Positions 16,975 through 27,012 of a stretch of DNA of 64,000 bases are shown here, piece by piece. A program made the position numbers and the translations under genes. The notes under the pieces are model-generated. The model worked only from the letters and a program-made list of their open reading frames with translations, was not told the origin of the DNA and did not search any database. The stretch comes from Cohnella sp. GbtcB17 (GTDB taxonomy: Bacteria > Bacillota > Bacilli > Paenibacillales > Paenibacillaceae), in contig NZ_JAGXJW010000027.1 in NCBI RefSeq assembly GCF_019091135.1, positions 1 to 64,000 on the forward strand, read 5' to 3'. Position 1 is the first letter of the stretch. Each line of letters starts with the position of its first letter.

Positions 16975-19900
16975 ATGAAGATTTTCAAATCCTTTTTAGC
17001 GGTCACGCTCGTCTTCGGACTGCTGTGGAGCCGATCGTGGCTGCCCGAGCCGGACGCGAACGCGGACAGCGACCCAACAAACGGCATTTTGTTGAGCATG
17101 ACGTCCGATGTATCTTCGGTCGACTCCGGCCGTGTTTTTACGTACACGATTAATTTCAGCTTTTCCGGTCTCGTACACAGCTCGATCGGCAGCGAAAATC
17201 TGAAGCTTGTGCTCCCGCTGCCGGTTGGCGTCGAATTTGCGGGTTCGATTCCGCTTTCGATCCTAGCAAGCGATCCAGTCGAGAATGGAAACAATATTGA
17301 ATTTCGCTTTAAATCGTCGAGCGACGGCGGCCCGGCGGCGGGAACTTCGTACAAGCTCCAAGTCAACGCAAAGTATACGGCGCATACGACGCTGGACAAC
17401 ACTTCGACGACAACGGCTGCCGTCATTTATGGACCCGACGCCGACGGCAATCCGACGGACGAATTGGAGTCTTCCAACGATGTCACGGTAATGGCCCATG
17501 CAGATGCGGATTGGGTTTTGAAAAAAGAGCGCATCTCGCCGATTCCGGATCCGCTTGCAGGCGGAGAAGTCCAATATCAAATTTTGTTCGACAATAATAA
17601 ATCGAATACCGATATCGGTGTGTTGGATATCGAAAATGTCGTCTTGACGGATACGCTGCCTGATGAAGCCGAGTTTGTGTCGGCCTCCCCTGCACCGGAT
17701 TCCGCGCCGAATCCGGGCGAATCCGGCATCGTCACCTGGAAGCCGGCGGGGACGCTTTCTCAGGATACGATATATTACGTCACTGTCCGATATCCAGCGG
17801 ATATAGATCCCGCTATCAAAGTAACCAACAAGGCTGATGTCACTTATAATCCTCTGGGAAAATCTTTGCGTTCAACTGGCGCCAGCGTTGACCACTTCTT
17901 TACGACGACGAAGACGGACACCGGCCAGGGCGGCTTCTTTAAAGACGTCGAAACGCGCCAGCAAGAAATCTCCTTCGGCCAAGACGTCAAATTCTACATC
18001 GGCGGATTCCGCAATCGTTCGAACAGCACGCTCGAGGATGCCGTCATTACCGATATGACGCCGACGACGTACACGGACAATACGCCCGTACAATTTGATC
18101 TCAAGGAGATCGATACCGCGACCTTTCATGATGCAAGCGTGAGCTATGCGGTATACTACACGACAACCGCTACACCTGCGGACTGGAAATACTGGAAGTC
18201 GGTCAGTCCGGAAACATCCGAGAAACTTGCCGTTTCTTCGCTTCCTCTTGCCGGCGGCGAGCATGTGATGGGCGTACAGTTCCGATTCGCGAGCTCGCTT
18301 CCCGTCTCGTTCAGTCAAACGACCAATTTTGTCATGACCTACACGCTTGGCAGCGGCACGGCGATCAGCAATGGCAAGATGGTGGAAAACACGGCACGAG
18401 TCGACTACTTGTTTGATTCCGTGCCGAAGAGCGCTGCCGACAGCGCGACTGTGCATGTCTGGGAGAACCGGCCGCTCGTGCGGCTCGACAAAACACTGAC
18501 GACCGGCGGGGCTCTCGTTCCCTCCAGTGCCTCTGCACCCAAATATGTTGAATTCGATCTTAAAGTATCGAATACCGAGTACTCGAGCGATATCTTCCAA
18601 AATCCAATTTTGATCGATATATTGCCGAAGTATTCGACGTATGATTCTTTTGATATCAAGGACAATTCAACCGACATTCCAACTGCGACTTTGAATAGCG
18701 TTACTCCTACTGTCGCGAAGGATATTTCCACGGGCAAGACGACGCTAAAGTGGAACTTCTCGGGCACGATGCAGAAGAACACTGCATTCACAGTTCGCAT
18801 TAAAGCGAAAATCGACGAGTATGCGCCGCCTGGAAATTATATCAATCAGGCTGCGCTGACTACCGACACCGATCCCTACTTTAATGACTACTTCTTTGAT
18901 CTGAAAACGGACGTCGACGATCTGGACGGCGACGGCCAACATGATGATTCATATGTAGCTGACTCCGCCGAATACACAGTCAATCGTGTAACCGAGCTTG
19001 GCTCCTACAAGCGGGTGCGCGGCGAGCTGGACGACGACTGGAAGGAAGGCGCCTTCCCCGATGGTTGTACGTTCGGCAACACAGCATGCGACAAGCTTGC
19101 GAATACGGTCGCCGGCGGACGCGTCGACTACAAGCTGACCGTCAAAAACAACTCCAACATCGATGTAGACCATATCGTCGTCGTCGATACGCTACCTCGC
19201 ATCGGCGATGAAGGCGCGTTGCTCGGCTCGCGCGGTTCCCAGTGGGGTACGGTATTGACGGAGCCGCTGGACGACACGGGCAAGGACTACACGGTATATT
19301 ACAGCACGGACGCGCATGCGAAGATCGACAATTCGTCGACGTCTTGGAGTACCACGGCACCGGACGATCTGACTACCGTTACGGCGCTCAAGTTCGCGTT
19401 CGATCCGACGTTCTCGCTTGCGCCTGGGGCTTCTATTCCGATTATTTGGTCGATGAGAGCGCCGCTCGGCACGACCCAGAACGTAATTGCCTGGAACTCG
19501 TTCGCCCACCAGGCCCAAGCAAAGGATAATCACGATCCCCTTTTGCCGGCAGAGCCGCCGAAGGTCGGCGTGCACATCAATCCGCCTTCTTCTGACAAGG
19601 TGTCGCTCGGCAACTATGTGTGGGCCGACCTCGACAAGGACGGCGTGCAAGACCCGGATGAGCAGGGAATTAACGGTGTCAAGGTCGAATTGCTGAATGC
19701 GGCCGACGATTCCGTATTCACGAAGACGTTCAAAGACGACGGCAATACAGTTCAAGTCCCCGTCACGACGGTGACCGGTCCCGATGCCGACGGCAAGCCC
19801 GGCTATTACCTGTTCCCCGAACTGCCGGCAAGCGACTCTCTCGGCGCCGGGGATTACAAGGTCCGCTTTACTATGCCGACCGTCTTGCCGGAGGATTATA

Positions 19901-22900
19901 AATACGGCAGCGGTTCCGACGCTTATTCGAACGCGGCCAATCATTTTAATGCCTGGACTAAAATAAACGTCGGCGATGCGAACCTGGACTCCAACGTCGG
20001 CTTGCCCGGCGGCAACGACATCTCGCCGACCGTCATTACCGGTTCAATCCACCTGACCGCCGACGACATCTCGATCGACGCGGGCCTCGAGCCACCGCTC
20101 GGCGCGATAGGCGACTATGTCTGGTACGATAAAAATGGCAACGGCACGCAAGATGCGTCCGAACCCGGAATCGAAGGCGTTACGGTCAAGTTGTTCAAGA
20201 AAAACGATTCCGGCGTGTGGGAAAACAAAGATACGAAAACGACAGATGCAAGCGGCCTATATCGTTTCGACGGTCTGCTGCCCGGCGAGTACAAAGTACA
20301 GTTTCCAACAGAACAATTGTATGACACGGACTCCGACAGTACGAATGAAAAGACCCTGCTAACTTTTAAAAGCCAAGGGAACAACCGAACGAAGGATTCC
20401 AATGCATACGATCTGGCGAGTGCTGCATCCTTTGGCTCAGCCGCAACGGAGGACGATGCGAAGCCGCTTGGCTTCACGGATGTTATCCAGCTGCAGCTCG
20501 GTGAGATCAACCTGACTGTAGACGCAGGCTACGTACTTCCCGTAAAGCTAGGCGATCAAGTATGGGTAGACGCAAATTATAACGGCGTGCAAGACGATCC
20601 CTTTGACGTGGTATCCAAAGGCGTTAAGGTAAGCCTGCTGACCGAGAACGGAACGAAGGTCAAGGATAATAACGGTGCCGATGTAACGGTCGACACCGAC
20701 CTTAACGGCAATTATTTGTTCAAGGATCTATTGCCGCGAAAATACAAAGTTCAATTCGATCTGCCTCCAGCCTATGGGTTTACGCGCAAAGGTCAAGGAA
20801 GCGTCGCTTCTGACTCTGACGTCAACCGTTCGGCCAACAATGGGCAGACATTGCAAACTTCCGGCCAGACGGACACGTTCGATACAGTACTAGTGCCTGG
20901 TAGCGAGGACCTTAAAATCGATGCCGGTCTGGTCAAACTGGTCGCCCTCGGCGACTACGTCTGGAACGACAAAAATGAAGACGGCATCCAAGACGCAGGA
21001 GAGCCAGGTGTGAGCGGCGTCAAGGTCGTCCTTTCTTTCGATCATGACGGCAACAGTTCGACGCCAATGACGGCGAATTATCGGTCGGCTACGACGGCCG
21101 CAGACGGCTCGTATAAATTTGCGAATCTTTATCCTGGCGACTATAAGGTTGAATTTGAGCGGGGCAACGGCTACCTGTTTACGCTAAAAGAACAAGGAGC
21201 AGATTCCGGTAAAGATTCGAACGTGAACGTGCCGAGCCCTTCAAATACCAAAGCAAGCACGGACACGTTCACCCTGAATACCCTCGACGACATGACCATC
21301 GACGCCGGACTCATTGAGCTCGCCTCTGTCGGCGACAAGGTATGGCTCGACGCGGACGGCGACAATGTGCAGGATGCCGGAGAAAACGGCGTGACCGGCG
21401 TTCAAGTCCAACTGCTGGACGGCTTAGGTGATCCGGTAACGGACGACGCCTATGGAACGACAATCACAACCAAAACGACGGGCTCGGATGGACTTTACAA
21501 ATTCGATAACCTGCCTGCCGGCGATTATACGGTGAAGTTCACGCTGCCGACCGGCTACTGGTTCGTGCAGCCGGATATTGGCAGCAACGACGCGCTCGAC
21601 TCCGATGCGATCAAGCAACCGGCGCCGGATAGCCTGATCGGGCTCGCTGAGACGAACCTGTCTACCGGCGAGCACGACATGACGATCGACGCAGGCGTGC
21701 ACACGCTCGCTTCGCTCGGAGATTTCGTATGGCACGACCTCAACGGTGACGGCGTGCAGGATGAAGGCGAGCCGGGCAAGAGCGGCATCAAGGTCGAGCT
21801 GCTGAACGAGAACGGCTCGCCGGCAAAGGATGCTTACGACATTCTCGTTGCTTCTCAAACGACGGATGCCGACGGCAAGTACAAGTTCGTGAACTTGTCC
21901 GCAGGCAATTATAAGGTCAAATTCAGTAATCTTCCGACCGGCTTTAAGTTTACCGGCAAGGGTCAAGGGACCGCTGCGAAGGATTCCGACGCTTCGCCTT
22001 TGGATGCGAACCTGGGTCTGACCGATACGGTGACGCTCACCATCGGTCAGCAGCGCACCGACGTCGACGCCGGTATCGTGGACCGCGTGTCGCTGGGTGA
22101 CTTCGTATGGAGCGACCGCGACTTCGACGGCATTCAGGACGGAGGCGAGCCCGGCGTCGAAGGCGTCACCGTCAAGCTGTACGACGCTGCCGATCTGACG
22201 ACGGCGATTGGAACAACCGCTACGGATGCGGACGGAAAATATCTGTTTGCCAACCTGTGGCCAGGCGATTACGTCGTTCAATTCATCCTGCCGAGCGACG
22301 AGTACATGTTCACACATGCCCTCTCCGGCCCCGATCGCCTGATCGATTCGAACGCGGACGACGACGCATCCGGCACGAGCTTCGGCTTCAGCCAACCAGT
22401 CACGCTCGTTTCCGATCAGGACGACTTGACGATCGACGCAGGGCTTGTCGAGCTCGCTTCTCTCGGCGATTACGTCTGGGAAGACGGGAACGACAACGGC
22501 ATTCAGGACGCTCTCGAAAAAAGCTTTGCCGGCGTCACGGTCCACCTGCTGGACAGCTCCGGCAATCCGATCATGAGGGGCGGCGCACCGCTCGTCGCGA
22601 CAACCGACTTAAACGGTATTTACAACTTCGACAAGCTCATACCGGGCGACTACATCGTTCAATTCGACCCGCCGACCAACTATATTTTCGCGAAAAAGAA
22701 CGCAGCGGGCAGCACCGCGGCTAACGATTCCGATGCCGACGCTGCGACAGGCCGCACTGCAGTTGTCTCGCTCAGCCCGGGAGAGAACGATGTCGGCACC
22801 GACGCGGGTCTCGTCAAATTGACCGCGCTCGGCGACTACGTATGGATGGATCGCAACCTGAATGGCATTCAGGACGCCGGCGAAAGCGGCGTGGCGGGCG

Positions 22901-25900
22901 TAACGGTCCGCTTGCTTGACGGATCCGGTTCGCCTATCCTGAGCGGTGGCGTGCCGATCACGACAACGACGGATGTGGACGGCCAGTACTTGTTCGAACA
23001 GCTGCAGCCTGGCGCTTACCGGGTCTCCTTCGACCTCCCGGCCGGCTACGTGTTCACTTCGCAGGACGCGGGCTCGGTCGATACCGCGGACTCCGATGCC
23101 GATGCGAGCGACGGCGGACGCACGGATGCCGTTACGCTGTCCTCTGGCGACGTAAACCGAACGCTCGATGCAGGTCTTGTAGAGCTCGCATCCGTGGGCG
23201 ATAAAGTCTGGCTCGACGCGGACGGCGACAATGTGCAAGATTCCGTAGAAGAAGGCGTGGCCGGCGTTCTGGTCCAACTGCTGGATGACGCAGGCGATCC
23301 GGTAACGACCGACGCTTACGGCGCCGCCATCGCTCCGGTCACGACGGATGCGACCGGACTTTACAAGTTCGACAACCTGCTTCCGGGCAATTATGCGGTC
23401 AAATTCACGCTGCCGACCGGCTACTGGTTCGTACATCCGAATCAAGGCGGCGATGACGCGCTCGATTCCGACGCGATCAAGCAAGGCAACGGCTCGATTG
23501 GTCTCGCGGAGACGACCTTGTCCGCAGGCGAGAACGACATGACGATCGACGCCGGCGTACACACGCTCGCCTCGCTGGGCGATTACGTATGGCACGACAT
23601 CAACGGCGACGGCGTGCAGGATGCCAGCGAGCCGGGCAAGAGCGGCGTTACAGTCGAGTTGCTGAACGAGGACGGCACGCCGGTGCACGATGCCTATGGC
23701 GTCGACGTGGACCCGCAATTGACGGATGCCGACGGCAAGTACAAGTTCATTAACTTGTCCGCTGGCGATTACAAGGTGAAATTCAGCGATCTTCCGACCG
23801 GTTACAAGTTTACGATTCCGGGTCGAGGCACAGCCGCGACGGATTCCGACGCTTCGAATTCGGATTCGGATGCCGGCCTTACCGATATCGTTACACTTGC
23901 GATCGGCCAGCAGCGGACCGACGTTGACGCCGGTATCGTAAATCTCGCCTCGCTGGGCAACTTCGTATGGAACGACCGCGATTTCGACGGCATTCAAGAC
24001 GGAGGCGAGCCTGGCGTCGCAGGCGTCACCGTTAAGCTTTACGACGCATCCGACCGGACGGCCGCCCTCAACACGGCGGTGACGGACGCGAACGGCGCAT
24101 ACTTGTTTACCAACTTGTGGCCCGGCGATTACGTCGTTCAATTCGTTCTGCCGAGCGACGAATACATGTTCACGCATGCCCTGTCCGGTTCCGATCGCCT
24201 GATCGATTCGAACGCAGACGACGATGCTTCCGGCAATAACTTTGGTTTCAGCGAAGCCGTCACGCTCGTTTCCGAACAGAATGACTTGACGATCGATGCG
24301 GGGCTTGTCGAGCTTGCTTCTCTCGGCGATTACGTCTGGGAAGACGGGAACGACAACGGCATTCAGGACGCGCTCGAAAAGAGTTTGGCGGGCGTCACGG
24401 TCCGACTGCTCGATGCGGCGGGCAACCCGGTCATGAAAGGCGGCTCGCCTGTCACGACGACGACAAATATGTTGGGCCGTTACAGCTTTAACAAGCTCGT
24501 TCCGGACGACTATATCGTTCAATTCGATCTGCCTGCCGACTATATATTCGCTAAAAAGAACGCGACGGGCAGTACCGCGGCGAACGATTCCGACGCCGAC
24601 ACGACGACGGGCCGCTCTGCGATCGTCTCCCTCAGTCCGGGAGAGAACGACGTAGATACTGACGCAGGTCTTGTCAAGCTGACCGCGCTCGGCGATTATG
24701 TGTGGATGGACCGCAATCTGAACGGTATTCAAGATGCCGGAGAGACCGGTGTGTCGGGCGTAACCGTTCGCTTGCTAGACGGCGCCGGTTCGCCGGTCAT
24801 GAGCAACGGCTCGCCTGTCACGACGACGACGGATGCGGACGGCAAATACTTGTTCGAGCAACTGCTGCCTGGCGACTACCGGGTCTCCTTCGACCTTCCT
24901 GCCGGCTACGTGTTCACATCGCAGGATGCAGGAGCGCTTGATCACTTGGATTCCGATGCCAATGCGAACGAAGGCGGACGCACGGCTGCCGTAACGCTGT
25001 CTTCCGGGGACGTCAACTCGACGCTTGATGCAGGCTTGATCAAGCTCGTCAACCTTGGCGACAAGCTTTGGGTCGACCTCGGCGCGATCGGTCAGCAGGA
25101 CGGCGAGTCTGCGGACACAGTGGCTGCCGACGTCACGGTGCGCCTGCTTCTAGCCGACGGAACGCCTGTCCAAAGCGGCGGAACGCCGGTGACGACCGTC
25201 ACGGACGCTTCGGGTCATTACCTGTTTACGAACTTGTATCCCGGCGACTACAAGGTACGCTTCGATCTGCCGGCAGGCTATTTGTTCACTAAGAGCCTGG
25301 TCACGGGTACAGGGTACACGACGGACAATGACTCCAACGCGGATGCGACCGGCACGACCGGCATCATCAAGCTTACGGCCGGTCAAGACGACCTGAGCAT
25401 CGACGCAGGCATCGTTTTGCCGGCTGCGATAGGCGATTATGTCTGGGAAGACGCGGACTCGAACGGGATCCAGGGTCCTGACGAGAAAGGCCGCAACGGA
25501 CTGAAGGTCGAGCTGCTCGACGCCCTTGGCAACGTGCTGAAGACGACGACAACCGCCGACCTTGCCGGCAAACCTGGCCACTACAAATTCGATGGCCTGA
25601 TGCCGGATACGTACAAAATCAAATTTTACATCCCGGACGGTCAGTTGTTCACGACCAAGCGCGCCACGCCAGACGCGGCGCAGGACTCCGACGCCGGCAT
25701 CGAAGGCGATACGGAAGCCGTCACGCTGGCGCCGGGCGAATACAACGATGATATCGACGCCGGCTTCTTCCCGGTTCCCGCCATCATCCCGGCCGGTCTC
25801 GGCGACCGCGTATGGATCGACGTGAACGGCGACGGCCTGCAGGATGAAAACGAAACGGGATTAAACGGCGTCACCGTCGAGCTGTACAATCGCGTTGGCG

Positions 25901-26868
25901 CGCTGGTCGCGACCAAGGTCACGGCCAACGACGCGTCCGGCCAACCCGGATATTACGCCTTCACCGGCCTCAATCCGGAAGATTATTCGGTTAAATTCAT
26001 TTTGCCGACGGGCTATCAATTCACGAAGTCCGCGCAAGGCGCAGACCGCAGCAAAGATTCGAACGCGGACTTGCTCGGCAAGACCCCGGTCGTCTCTCTG
26101 ATCGCCGGCGTGCACGACAAGACGATCGATGCAGGCCTCGTCCCGCTGTCCTCCATCGGCGACTACGTCTGGATCGACGCCAATTCGAACGGCAAGCAGG
26201 ACGCAGGCGAAATCGGCCTGAACGGCGTGGAGGTGTCCCTCTTCGACGCGGACGGCAATGAGATCGCTTTGCAGATCACCGGCAATGACGCCGGCGGCAA
26301 GCCTGGTTACTACGCGTTCAAAGATTTGGCACCTGGCTCTTACCGCTTGAGCTTCAAGCTTCCGAACGGCTATGCATGGACGGCCACGCATGCCGCGGGC
26401 GCCAAGGGCGACACCGACTCCGACGTCGGCCCCGACGGCCGCACGGGCGTCGTCTCGCTCCAGCCTGGCGCGAGCGACCTGACAGTGGATGCAGGCCTTG
26501 TCCTCAAGAAGGACGAGCCGCAGACGCCTGACGGCGAAGACGACGGCGATACCGGCACCGACAACGGCGACAACGCCAACCCTGGCTCGGGCAATCCTAG
26601 CCAAGGCGGCGGACAAACCGGCGGCAACAACTCGGGCAGCGGCAACACAGACGGAGACGGCGGAAGCGAGGACGGCGGCATTGACAGCGGCTCTAACGGC
26701 TCCGCATCCGGCTCCTCCGGCAACGGCTCGGCTTCCGGCAGCGGACAGCTGCCGAAGACCGGCGAGACCGCGCCGATCTATCCTTACGTCGGTTACGGCC
26801 TGATCGCAGCCTCGCTGATCCTGCTCGGCATCCGGTTTCGCAATCGCAAGCCGAAGCGCACGCTTTAA
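16975..26868 (+). CDS. Giant LPKTG-anchored surface protein with 18 SdrD B-like repeats
   Basis: 3297 residues. Order: signal peptide (to about ANA, residue 31); DUF11-like beta-domains up to ~875 (for example DWVLKKERI... and TLPDEAEFVSA); 18 SdrD B-like repeats from residue ~877 to ~3160, each beginning GDYVWxDxNxDGxQDxxExG and ending near DAGLV, with the Asp/Asn pattern of calcium-binding loops; a Gly/Ser/Asn/Asp wall-spanning linker; LPKTG at 3259-3263; one membrane helix; basic tail RKPKRTL. It is likely a long, calcium-stiffened rod displayed outside the cell for adhesion or as a surface structure. Repeats 5-9 and 10-14 form a duplicated block. Co-transcribed with the upstream sortase; the downstream terminator is strong. 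Confidence 0.93.
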   Translation: MKIFKSFLAVTLVFGLLWSRSWLPEPDANADSDPTNGILLSMTSDVSSVDSGRVFTYTINFSFSGLVHSSIGSENLKLVLPLPVGVEFAGSIPLSILASDPVENGNNIEFRFKSSSDGGPAAGTSYKLQVNAKYTAHTTLDNTSTTTAAVIYGPDADGNPTDELESSNDVTVMAHADADWVLKKERISPIPDPLAGGEVQYQILFDNNKSNTDIGVLDIENVVLTDTLPDEAEFVSASPAPDSAPNPGESGIVTWKPAGTLSQDTIYYVTVRYPADIDPAIKVTNKADVTYNPLGKSLRSTGASVDHFFTTTKTDTGQGGFFKDVETRQQEISFGQDVKFYIGGFRNRSNSTLEDAVITDMTPTTYTDNTPVQFDLKEIDTATFHDASVSYAVYYTTTATPADWKYWKSVSPETSEKLAVSSLPLAGGEHVMGVQFRFASSLPVSFSQTTNFVMTYTLGSGTAISNGKMVENTARVDYLFDSVPKSAADSATVHVWENRPLVRLDKTLTTGGALVPSSASAPKYVEFDLKVSNTEYSSDIFQNPILIDILPKYSTYDSFDIKDNSTDIPTATLNSVTPTVAKDISTGKTTLKWNFSGTMQKNTAFTVRIKAKIDEYAPPGNYINQAALTTDTDPYFNDYFFDLKTDVDDLDGDGQHDDSYVADSAEYTVNRVTELGSYKRVRGELDDDWKEGAFPDGCTFGNTACDKLANTVAGGRVDYKLTVKNNSNIDVDHIVVVDTLPRIGDEGALLGSRGSQWGTVLTEPLDDTGKDYTVYYSTDAHAKIDNSSTSWSTTAPDDLTTVTALKFAFDPTFSLAPGASIPIIWSMRAPLGTTQNVIAWNSFAHQAQAKDNHDPLLPAEPPKVGVHINPPSSDKVSLGNYVWADLDKDGVQDPDEQGINGVKVELLNAADDSVFTKTFKDDGNTVQVPVTTVTGPDADGKPGYYLFPELPASDSLGAGDYKVRFTMPTVLPEDYKYGSGSDAYSNAANHFNAWTKINVGDANLDSNVGLPGGNDISPTVITGSIHLTADDISIDAGLEPPLGAIGDYVWYDKNGNGTQDASEPGIEGVTVKLFKKNDSGVWENKDTKTTDASGLYRFDGLLPGEYKVQFPTEQLYDTDSDSTNEKTLLTFKSQGNNRTKDSNAYDLASAASFGSAATEDDAKPLGFTDVIQLQLGEINLTVDAGYVLPVKLGDQVWVDANYNGVQDDPFDVVSKGVKVSLLTENGTKVKDNNGADVTVDTDLNGNYLFKDLLPRKYKVQFDLPPAYGFTRKGQGSVASDSDVNRSANNGQTLQTSGQTDTFDTVLVPGSEDLKIDAGLVKLVALGDYVWNDKNEDGIQDAGEPGVSGVKVVLSFDHDGNSSTPMTANYRSATTAADGSYKFANLYPGDYKVEFERGNGYLFTLKEQGADSGKDSNVNVPSPSNTKASTDTFTLNTLDDMTIDAGLIELASVGDKVWLDADGDNVQDAGENGVTGVQVQLLDGLGDPVTDDAYGTTITTKTTGSDGLYKFDNLPAGDYTVKFTLPTGYWFVQPDIGSNDALDSDAIKQPAPDSLIGLAETNLSTGEHDMTIDAGVHTLASLGDFVWHDLNGDGVQDEGEPGKSGIKVELLNENGSPAKDAYDILVASQTTDADGKYKFVNLSAGNYKVKFSNLPTGFKFTGKGQGTAAKDSDASPLDANLGLTDTVTLTIGQQRTDVDAGIVDRVSLGDFVWSDRDFDGIQDGGEPGVEGVTVKLYDAADLTTAIGTTATDADGKYLFANLWPGDYVVQFILPSDEYMFTHALSGPDRLIDSNADDDASGTSFGFSQPVTLVSDQDDLTIDAGLVELASLGDYVWEDGNDNGIQDALEKSFAGVTVHLLDSSGNPIMRGGAPLVATTDLNGIYNFDKLIPGDYIVQFDPPTNYIFAKKNAAGSTAANDSDADAATGRTAVVSLSPGENDVGTDAGLVKLTALGDYVWMDRNLNGIQDAGESGVAGVTVRLLDGSGSPILSGGVPITTTTDVDGQYLFEQLQPGAYRVSFDLPAGYVFTSQDAGSVDTADSDADASDGGRTDAVTLSSGDVNRTLDAGLVELASVGDKVWLDADGDNVQDSVEEGVAGVLVQLLDDAGDPVTTDAYGAAIAPVTTDATGLYKFDNLLPGNYAVKFTLPTGYWFVHPNQGGDDALDSDAIKQGNGSIGLAETTLSAGENDMTIDAGVHTLASLGDYVWHDINGDGVQDASEPGKSGVTVELLNEDGTPVHDAYGVDVDPQLTDADGKYKFINLSAGDYKVKFSDLPTGYKFTIPGRGTAATDSDASNSDSDAGLTDIVTLAIGQQRTDVDAGIVNLASLGNFVWNDRDFDGIQDGGEPGVAGVTVKLYDASDRTAALNTAVTDANGAYLFTNLWPGDYVVQFVLPSDEYMFTHALSGSDRLIDSNADDDASGNNFGFSEAVTLVSEQNDLTIDAGLVELASLGDYVWEDGNDNGIQDALEKSLAGVTVRLLDAAGNPVMKGGSPVTTTTNMLGRYSFNKLVPDDYIVQFDLPADYIFAKKNATGSTAANDSDADTTTGRSAIVSLSPGENDVDTDAGLVKLTALGDYVWMDRNLNGIQDAGETGVSGVTVRLLDGAGSPVMSNGSPVTTTTDADGKYLFEQLLPGDYRVSFDLPAGYVFTSQDAGALDHLDSDANANEGGRTAAVTLSSGDVNSTLDAGLIKLVNLGDKLWVDLGAIGQQDGESADTVAADVTVRLLLADGTPVQSGGTPVTTVTDASGHYLFTNLYPGDYKVRFDLPAGYLFTKSLVTGTGYTTDNDSNADATGTTGIIKLTAGQDDLSIDAGIVLPAAIGDYVWEDADSNGIQGPDEKGRNGLKVELLDALGNVLKTTTTADLAGKPGHYKFDGLMPDTYKIKFYIPDGQLFTTKRATPDAAQDSDAGIEGDTEAVTLAPGEYNDDIDAGFFPVPAIIPAGLGDRVWIDVNGDGLQDENETGLNGVTVELYNRVGALVATKVTANDASGQPGYYAFTGLNPEDYSVKFILPTGYQFTKSAQGADRSKDSNADLLGKTPVVSLIAGVHDKTIDAGLVPLSSIGDYVWIDANSNGKQDAGEIGLNGVEVSLFDADGNEIALQITGNDAGGKPGYYAFKDLAPGSYRLSFKLPNGYAWTATHAAGAKGDTDSDVGPDGRTGVVSLQPGASDLTVDAGLVLKKDEPQTPDGEDDGDTGTDNGDNANPGSGNPSQGGGQTGGNNSGSGNTDGDGGSEDGGIDSGSNGSASGSSGNGSASGSGQLPKTGETAPIYPYVGYGLIAASLILLGIRFRNRKPKRTL
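21331..25056 (+). repeat. Duplicated five-domain block within the surface protein gene
   Basis: Block A (21331-23196, 1866 bp, residues 1453-2074) and block B (23197-25056, 1860 bp, residues 2075-2694) contain the same five SdrD B-like domain types in the same order: VWLDADGDNVQD, VWHD-NGDGVQD with EPGKSG, DRDFDGIQDGGEPGV, EDGNDNGIQDALEKS and MDRNLNGIQDAGE. Identity between counterparts is much higher than between neighbouring domains, which indicates a recent segmental duplication. Confidence 0.9.
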
Positions 26869-26886
26869 AAAAGTATAATGATCGTC

Positions 26887-26927
26887 AAAGCCCGCCGGCG
26901 CGTTGCAGTTGCGCCAGCGGGCTTTTT
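26887..26927 (+). terminator. Terminator of the sortase/surface protein operon
   Basis: AAAGCCCGC-CGGCGC pairs with GCGCC-AGCGGGCTTT, followed by TTC; about 18 bases after the stop codon. Confidence 0.85.
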
Positions 26928-26959
26928 CATGCGCTCAAACTGATGAACAATGCCTGTCA

Positions 26960-27008
26960 GAAGACAGTAAGGAGCCGCCAGCAGGTCTGGCGGCTCTTTA
27001 CTGTCTTC
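26960..27008 (-). terminator. Long terminator hairpin downstream of the DAHP synthase gene
   Basis: Nearly perfect 22-bp inverted repeat: 26960-26981 pairs with 26987-27008 with one mismatch in the middle. It starts four bases after the minus-strand stop codon; T-rich segments within the arm make it a probable terminator for the minus strand. Confidence 0.65.
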
Positions 27009-27012
27009 TCGA

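Noticed and set aside
22609-24732. 707-residue frame antisense to the surface protein
   Set aside because: Follows the repeat pattern of the coding strand; no SD and no recognisable domains.
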